Part shown: positions 5,022-9,408 of the stretch, one piece after another | How positions within the stretch are numbered: position 1 is the stretch's first letter | Layout: each line of letters begins with the position of its first letter | Assembly (NCBI GenBank): GCA_016871655.1 | Contig: VHCR01000042.1 | Coordinates: 1-9,408 of the forward strand | DNA: 9,408 bases | From: Verrucomicrobiota bacterium | GTDB lineage: Bacteria; Verrucomicrobiota; Verrucomicrobiia; Chthoniobacterales; UBA6821 | Reading direction: 5' to 3' | The notes under the pieces: generated by a model | Seen by the model: the letters and a program-made list of their open reading frames with translations, nothing else | Told to the model about the DNA's origin: nothing | Database searches by the model: none | Made by a program: the position numbers and the translations under genes

Positions 5022-7270
5022 GGCGAAACAGTTCTCCAAAAATAAACCCATCGTGGCATTTTAAAAAAGGAGCAGAACCAAGAATACCAAGATGGTTTCT
5101 TAGACTCTGCTAAGGTTTCGCTAATTTCTTGCTGCTTTGCGGCGAAATAGTTTCTATACCCTAGCGATTCTTCCCGAGTGATTGGAACTAACTTCATTCT
5201 TAGAGACGCGTTTGAATAGATTTGAGAGATCGATTCAACAAGTTGATCACAAAAGTGATTAGCTTTTTCAATCTCTTGAGCGGCTTTTTCTAAAAGAGCG
5301 ATCTTAGCCTCTCCTGAGCTTTGTTTTGATAGCTCGATCCAATGAATTGCTTGAGTTTTGTAATGATCAGTTTGAAATTTTATCGAAGCGGCGTGCCAGT
5401 AGTTTTTCTCAATTTGAAGACTCTCTGTGGAATATTGTTCTGGTACGAAATCAGGGAACTTTACTGAAGCTTTGAAAGCGGTTTCGTATTTTTCAAAAGT
5501 AGTTTTAGCGGCCTTAATAATTTCATTCGATAGATCAATAGGATGAGTTGTAGTGGGCGTTGATGATGCATGATCAAGTGACAGCAAAAATTGTGTTAGG
5601 GATGTTGTGCGAGCCGCTACTTCACGTTGTTGCAGGTTAGTAGCGCTCGCAGCTTGTGCTGCTGCTTCTTGGATGAGGTGAGAGATATTTTCTTTTAAGC
5701 TCTCGTTAGTTTTTTCAATTAAGTCAGGGATGTCATGGTAAGAAACTTGAGTCCAAAGGTTCTTAAGGCGATCAGGAGCTTGCTCTAATCCTTGTTGTAC
5801 GATCAATGGATTGAGAGATTGAAGTTGGCCTAATTGATTTTCGTGAAGCAAAAACTTTTCGTACTCAGATGAAGTAGGAGTTAATTCTTGTGATAGGAGA
5901 GAGTTAACTTTTATTTTCTGTAATTGAGCTTCAAGGAGTTGTTTCCTAGTCGTAGCCTCGTTGAGGTAGCGTGTGACTTCAAGGTGCTCCGTTGTTAGCT
6001 CTTCATCGTTAGAAAATTTTGGAAGAAGTTCTGTGCAGGCCGTGATCACAGCGTCGTAAGCTTGCTGAGCTGTGATGATAGGTTGATCATGATGTAGATT
6101 AATTCCATGAACGAGAGAGATGTGTCCCGTCGCCGTGATGTTTACCTCAGCAGCTCGAGCCTCACACCAAAGAGCCATCATTTCATGAAGTGCAGCGATA
6201 TCAGCATTATCAGCTGAGCTCTCCTTAGAAATTTTTCGATAGGTTTCTGCTGCATGATGAAACTCAACTGGGACGTTAGCACTTTGTACAAGAAGTTGAC
6301 TTCCTTGATAGGTTTTATTTTGATCGAGTCTTGATTCATCGGAAGAGGAGGAGCGTTCAGCAAAAGAGAGATAATTTTCATGAGCAACAACAACACCAGT
6401 GGCCCAGTCTTCGGCTTCGTACTCAGCCAATCGAGCTTGATAAAAACGAATCTCTGATTCGATTTCTCCAAGCATCTCTTGATCGCTTGAACAATGTTTG
6501 CTCGAAATCATTTGATACTTTTCTAAAAGAGTAATCAAATCCTTAGTCTTTTGAACAAGATCTTCCCAATAAGCAGCAGCATTAGAGGGATTTTCAGTCT
6601 CAGAGGAAATGATTTTTTCCAGAAGCTCTGTTGTGTACCAATAAGTATTAGCAACAACATTGTTTTTTGCGTTCGTTAAAGTGTGAAACTGAGGCGAAGC
6701 TGTTTCTTCATTGGAATCGTCAAGATCTAAATTGTCGTTTCGAAATGGTGAAAAAATGCCGAGTGCAGTACTTGCAGGATTTGCTATAGCTGGACTAAAG
6801 AAAGAGTCATCCTCTTCTTCACTAGGAGACTGATCTTCAATAAAAGGTGTGTGAGCTAAAGAGGGTGGATTTTTTATCTGGCGTGCTAATGACCAAAACT
6901 CGTTTGAAGCCGATTGAATTTTTTCTGCATAAGAATCCATCTGAGCTTGAAAAGAATTACTGGCCTCAGAAAAATCCTCATGGCCAGATGAATCATGGTC
7001 ATCAAAAGAATCGTTCCTAGCAGCACCTCGCGCATTGCTATCGCTGAGTGGTTCTCTTTCACCGGGAATTAGAGAGCTTCTTCTTCTAGAGTCAACAGGA
7101 CACAAAGAGCTGCGGCGGCGATTGCGAGCAGTTATCGCAGGAGAATCCTTAGAAGGTGTTTTCAGTGCTTCAGAGAGGTTGAAGCTGTTCACTTCTCCTG
7201 ATGGAATCGCTCTGAGCGTTGTTAAAAAAAGAAAAAGAAAACAAAAAAGGTGGAGGGAGTTTTTAAGCAT
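5015..7270 (-). CDS. large exported Ser/Glu-rich helical protein, function unknown
   Basis: The product has 751 residues. The N-terminus (1-21: K3, hydrophobic LHLFCFLFLFLTTL, then RA-IPSG) is a likely Sec signal peptide. Residues 45-200 are low-complexity, acidic and Ser-rich, with two copies of RRRSSLxP eleven residues apart (51-58, 62-69). From about 205 to 725 the sequence is almost all predicted helix with many heptad-like stretches (237-290, 335-378, 425-456, 515-560, 583-605, 625-690), like coiled coil or helical-repeat scaffolds, but no named domain is recognised. The last 25 residues are rich in Trp, Phe and Tyr (WYSWFCSFF then WVYFW) and could be a membrane-binding tail. Codon use looks more AT-rich than in kdsD or rarA. 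It is monocistronic with its own promoter; the stop codon lies inside a repeat arm. It may be a surface structure or a secreted effector, but nothing decides this. Confidence 0.7.
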   Translation of the reverse strand: MLKNSLHLFCFLFLFLTTLRAIPSGEVNSFNLSEALKTPSKDSPAITARNRRRSSLCPVDSRRRSSLIPGEREPLSDSNARGAARNDSFDDHDSSGHEDFSEASNSFQAQMDSYAEKIQSASNEFWSLARQIKNPPSLAHTPFIEDQSPSEEEDDSFFSPAIANPASTALGIFSPFRNDNLDLDDSNEETASPQFHTLTNAKNNVVANTYWYTTELLEKIISSETENPSNAAAYWEDLVQKTKDLITLLEKYQMISSKHCSSDQEMLGEIESEIRFYQARLAEYEAEDWATGVVVAHENYLSFAERSSSSDESRLDQNKTYQGSQLLVQSANVPVEFHHAAETYRKISKESSADNADIAALHEMMALWCEARAAEVNITATGHISLVHGINLHHDQPIITAQQAYDAVITACTELLPKFSNDEELTTEHLEVTRYLNEATTRKQLLEAQLQKIKVNSLLSQELTPTSSEYEKFLLHENQLGQLQSLNPLIVQQGLEQAPDRLKNLWTQVSYHDIPDLIEKTNESLKENISHLIQEAAAQAASATNLQQREVAARTTSLTQFLLSLDHASSTPTTTHPIDLSNEIIKAAKTTFEKYETAFKASVKFPDFVPEQYSTESLQIEKNYWHAASIKFQTDHYKTQAIHWIELSKQSSGEAKIALLEKAAQEIEKANHFCDQLVESISQIYSNASLRMKLVPITREESLGYRNYFAAKQQEISETLAESKKPSWYSWFCSFFKMPRWVYFWRTVSPV

Positions 7271-7281
7271 AACGGCTTGGG

Positions 7282-7309
7282 ATTGTAGTAGCTATTTTTG
7301 AAATGGCAA
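7282..7309 (-). promoter_or_regulatory. sigma-70-type promoter for the 751-residue gene
   Basis: On the minus strand TTGCCA (7309-7304) and TACAAT (7287-7282) are 16 bases apart, each five of six to consensus. The predicted start near 7275 is only about five bases before the ATG (7270), giving an almost leaderless mRNA. Confidence 0.55.
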
Positions 7310-7320
7310 AAAGAAAAACT

Positions 7321-7344
7321 TATTCCCGCGAAGGTAGGAATTCA
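7321..7344. repeat. small hairpin with GAAGGT-type loop
   Basis: ATTCC (7322-7326) pairs with GGAAT (7337-7341) around a loop containing cgcgaaggt. The 24-base block matches the hairpin at 4965-4988 in 19 positions. Several of the five differences swap whole base pairs (C-G for T-A), keeping the stem. Confidence 0.55.
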
Positions 7345-7415
7345 TGGTCATTCTTTTATCATAGGCGTTCAGCAGACTGGTCAAGAGTAGGTTTTCTAAA
7401 TCTGCTTTTGTAGAA

Positions 7416-7524
7416 AGTGAAAGTTAAAAGTTGAAGTTGAAGTTAAGACTCGCCTTCGGCGAAAAATCAAATTTTTTTATTCGCGAAGCGCAGGAAACTT
7501 AAACTTCAACTTTTAACTTAAACT
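7416..7524. repeat. palindromic intergenic element, family A copy 3
   Basis: The arms at 7416-7444 and 7496-7524 pair at 26 of 29 positions (agttaaaagttgaagtt core). The 51-nt loop has a hairpin TCGCC-TTC-GGCGA (7450-7462), an A/T tract, and a hairpin CGC-GAA-GCG (7482-7490). It stands about 145 bases upstream of the 751-residue gene start, in the gap after uspA. Confidence 0.8.
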
Positions 7525-7559
7525 GCTACAAAATGTGCTGAGGAAGCTTGCTCTAAACC

Positions 7560-7636
7560 AGGCATCTGAAGGTATGCCTTTTATCTTTGTGTGCCCTTTG
7601 AGGCAAACCCTTCTTTTTCCTTGCTCTTTCGAGCAA
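7560..7636. other. run of three small hairpins with pyrimidine-rich spacers
   Basis: AGGCAT-ctgaaggt-ATGCCT (7560-7579) is followed by TTTTATC. TGCC-ctttga-GGCA (7592-7605) follows, and then TTGCTC-tttc-GAGCAA (7621-7636) after a ttctttttcc spacer. On the plus strand the first and third resemble weak intrinsic terminators, although no plus-strand gene ends here. The first shares the GAAGGT loop with the hairpins at 4965-4988 and 7321-7344. Confidence 0.4.
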
Positions 7637-7924
7637 TTTCTACAGAGAAGAAGTTGAAAACAGCTTCATTTTGAGTGCTAATTTTTAGAGATAATTAGTT
7701 GAATGTAAATACAATCCGTCAAAAAACAAAAAATCAATTTCCCGGGTATGATCATAGCACCCCATCAAAATAAGGGCCTTCACGGGCATCCTGGAGCGTT
7801 TGCCGCAGCGGTTTGTTTTACTAAATTCAGGTATTAATCAGGTTTTTAAGAGAGACCCTGAAGAAAATGGCGTTGAGCTATAACCTACTACCTACAGCCT
7901 GTAACCTAAAATTAGGACGAAGGC
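7637..7924. other. gene-free stretch between the hairpin run and the uspA stop
   Basis: No convincing gene or known RNA is seen. A palindrome CTAATT-N9-AATTAG (7678-7698) precedes a TACAAT box (7710-7715), which lacks a proper -35. The far end (7882-7907) is a degenerate tandem of aacctac/gtaacct units, like a single arm of the phrase-type repeats, running up to 13 bases before the uspA stop codon. Short frames, such as one of 29 codons from the ATG at 7748, show no supporting features. Confidence 0.5.
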
Positions 7925-8371
7925 TTAATTTTTCACTGGTACAACCAGCACGGGCTTTGAAGCTTGTTTCAGCACTTCCGTAACAACGCTGCCGTTGAAA
8001 AGATGATAGAGGCCGCCGTGACCATGAGATCCGACTACTAACAGAGAAGCCCCTGTTGTTTCGGCTTGATGTTTGATTTCTTCAACAGGAAGAGCTTCTT
8101 TGAGGATTGTTTCAATTTGGACTTTTTGGGAAGCGACGGAAGCTGCTAGTTGGTCTAACTTTTTCTTAACACCTGCAATTTCTTCGGGAGCGAGAGGGAG
8201 TGGAACAGAAACCATTTCCATGGAAGAGCCAACTGGAACAGCAGAGCTGACGGGAGGAAGCACGTGAAGCAAAAGAATTTTAGCAGAAAGTTCTTCAGCT
8301 AAGACGAGCGCTTCTTTAAGAATTTTCGAACTGACAGGGCTAAGATCAACAGCAACAAGGATGGTTTTCAT
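7925..8371 (-). CDS. uspA: universal stress protein, ATP-binding type
   Basis: The product has 148 residues starting MKTILVAVDLSPVSSKIL at the ATG 8369-8371, a standard single UspA domain. D9 matches the conserved adenine-contacting Asp. The C-terminal nucleotide motif G-2x-G-9x-G-S/T is intact: G114-SH-G117, nine residues, G127-S128. The fold closes with PVLVVPV (140-146). The ATP-binding subtype generally acts as a cytoplasmic dimer in starvation, redox or energy stress; the exact role is not readable. The frame stays open 16 codons upstream to an ATG at 8419, but that extension (MLTQTQTSSTQT...) is simply a translated repeat arm, so the shorter start is chosen. No Shine-Dalgarno site precedes it. 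It is divergent from rarA across a perfect palindrome that must contain or flank its promoter. Confidence 0.92.
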   Translation of the reverse strand: MKTILVAVDLSPVSSKILKEALVLAEELSAKILLLHVLPPVSSAVPVGSSMEMVSVPLPLAPEEIAGVKKKLDQLAASVASQKVQIETILKEALPVEEIKHQAETTGASLLVVGSHGHGGLYHLFNGSVVTEVLKQASKPVLVVPVKN

Positions 8372-8382
8372 GGATTTAATAC

Positions 8383-8494
8383 AAGTTTGAGTGCTAGAAG
8401 TTTGAGTTTGAGTTAGCAAGGTTTCGCTTTATTGGTATAGAATATGCGCGAAGCGCCTAGAGAACTCAAACTCAAACTTCTAGCACTCAAACTT
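8383..8494. repeat. palindromic intergenic element, family A copy 4 (perfect arms)
   Basis: The two 32-bp arms, 8383-8414 and 8463-8494, are perfectly complementary (gtttgag units plus tgctag). The loop is 48 nt (8415-8462) and contains GCGC-GAA-GCGC (8446-8456) and a weaker hairpin at 8415-8428. It fills most of the 136-bp gap between the divergent starts of uspA (8371) and rarA (8508). The only -10-like boxes (TATAGA 8436-8441, TAGAAT 8438-8443) lie in the loop. Confidence 0.9.
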
Positions 8495-8507
8495 TTTTCT
8501 CTTAACA

Positions 8508-9408
8508 ATGCGTGACCTTTTTGTATCCGAATCAACTTTTCAACAGCACTCAGCCTCGCTAGGCCCCGATGCCCCGCTCGCCACGCGGATGCGGCCTCGG
8601 ACGTTGCAAGAGTACGTGGGGCAAACACATCTCTTGAGCAAAGGAAAATTGTTGGCACGAGCATTAGAAGCCGATCGGCTTTCCTCAATGATTTTTTATG
8701 GGCCGCCAGGAACTGGTAAAACCAGCCTTGCGCGCGTGATTGCAGCACAGAGTGGGCGTCATTTTGTGGAGCTGAGTGGCGTTGAAGGGGCTGTTGCCGA
8801 TTTGCGTAAGGCAATGGAAACCGCTTCACAGCAGGCTCGGTTGGGAAAGCGAACCTTACTTTTCATTGATGAGATTCATCGTTTGAACAAAGGACAACAA
8901 GATGTTTTGCTCCCTGATGTGGAACGCGGCACGGTCTTGTTGATTGGAGCAACGACGCAAAATCCTTTTTTCTCGGTGATTGCGCCGCTCTTGTCGCGCG
9001 TGCAGGTCTTCGAGCTCAAGTCACTGCGGGAAGAAGAGCTTGTAGCCTTGCAACAACAAACACTGCACGACAAAGAGCGCGGGCTGGGTGCATTGCCCAT
9101 CATCTTGGAGCGAGATGCTGCTCTCCACCTTGCTACAGCAAGTGATGGAGATGCGCGCAAATGCCTCAACTCTTTGGAGATTGCGGTGACTACGACCCCA
9201 TTTCATGAGTCAGGAAAAATTGTGATCACTCAAAAAATTGCGGAGGAGAGCATTCAACAAAAAGCGGTCGTCTATGATCACACGGGAGATGGGCATTACG
9301 ATGTTATCAGCGCTTTTATTAAAAGCATTCGTGGGAGCGATCCGGATGCGGCGCTCTATTGGCTTGCTACGATGTTGCAGGCAGGAGAAGATCCCCGCTT
9401 CATCGTGC
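8508..9408 (+). CDS. rarA: replication-associated recombination protein A, AAA+ ATPase (partial)
   Basis: The frame opens at ATG 8508-8510 and runs off the window end after 300 residues; full-length RarA/MgsA is about 430-450. Seen in order: the N-terminal family block ATRMRPRTLQEYVGQTHLL (25-43); Walker A GPPGTGKTS (65-73); Walker B LLFIDEIH (117-124); sensor 1 GATTQNP (147-153); arginine-finger region LLSR (161-164); sensor 2 region GDARKCLNSLE (214-224); and the start of the C-terminal tetramerisation domain, YDVISAFIKSIRGSDPDAALYW (264-285, in part). RarA acts at stalled replication forks with SSB and the replisome, related to the eukaryotic WRNIP1/Mgs1 group. Residue 137, within LLPDVE, is Asp where most relatives have His. 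The start is chosen because upstream sequence is repeat; there is no Shine-Dalgarno site. Confidence 0.95.
   Translation, partial: MRDLFVSESTFQQHSASLGPDAPLATRMRPRTLQEYVGQTHLLSKGKLLARALEADRLSSMIFYGPPGTGKTSLARVIAAQSGRHFVELSGVEGAVADLRKAMETASQQARLGKRTLLFIDEIHRLNKGQQDVLLPDVERGTVLLIGATTQNPFFSVIAPLLSRVQVFELKSLREEELVALQQQTLHDKERGLGALPIILERDAALHLATASDGDARKCLNSLEIAVTTTPFHESGKIVITQKIAEESIQQKAVVYDHTGDGHYDVISAFIKSIRGSDPDAALYWLATMLQAGEDPRFIV

Noticed and set aside
7748..7837. 29-codon frame MIIAPHQNKG...
   Set aside because: It has no ribosome-binding site, family resemblance or signal; it is within chance expectation.
8372..8419. Longer uspA starting at 8419
   Set aside because: The 16 extra residues are a translated repeat arm; the family N-terminus begins at MKTILVAVD.
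8413..8829. 138-codon minus-strand frame
   Set aside because: It is a shadow of rarA, whose AAA+ motifs are unmistakable on the plus strand.

Overview
The window reads as an accessory-rich but mostly housekeeping stretch of a Gram-negative chromosome, probably from the Verrucomicrobiota or another PVC-group lineage. The reasons are indirect: an LPS-type arabinose-5-phosphate isomerase, Sec and lipoprotein signal peptides, an EF-P whose tip loop reads HRTPGNLRAF (a form I associate with Verrucomicrobiota), and almost no Shine-Dalgarno sites. The phylum is inferred; no rRNA marker is present. Base composition looks to be in the mid-40s % G+C by eye, with the 751-residue gene visibly more AT-rich.

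Layout. Positions 1-335 hold the 3' end of gatB (+), followed two bases later by a possible 49-codon membrane peptide. Positions 488-854 carry a long hairpin repeat (B1) and a good promoter for tRNA-Gly(TCC) at 855-928. A minus-strand run follows, transcribed kdsD (3653-2682), efp (2510-1953), then an M50-like membrane metalloprotease (1788-1063). On the plus strand come a small secreted protein (3844-4176) and a glycine-zipper lipoprotein (4395-4889). A 751-residue exported, helical, Ser/Glu-rich protein of unknown function lies on the minus strand (7270-5015). A 650-bp gene-free stretch then holds several hairpins. The window closes with a divergent pair: uspA (minus, 8371-7925) and rarA (plus, 8508 to the end, truncated).

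The genes cover translation (gatB, efp, tRNA-Gly), LPS precursor supply (kdsD), envelope proteins, stress response (uspA) and replication-fork maintenance (rarA). They do not form a single pathway.

The most striking content is intergenic. At least five elements (963-1096, 1792-1950, 4919-5021, 7416-7524, 8383-8494) share one plan: two inverted arms of about 25-43 bp built from 6-7-nt phrases, around a loop of 48-51 nt that in most copies contains one or two small hairpins. Arm sequences differ between copies, yet within each copy the two arms match, as if structure rather than sequence were kept. A second hairpin family (B1, B2) and a small hairpin with a GAAGGT-type loop show the same behaviour. 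These elements sit against stop and start codons and in one case encode the last ten codons of a gene.
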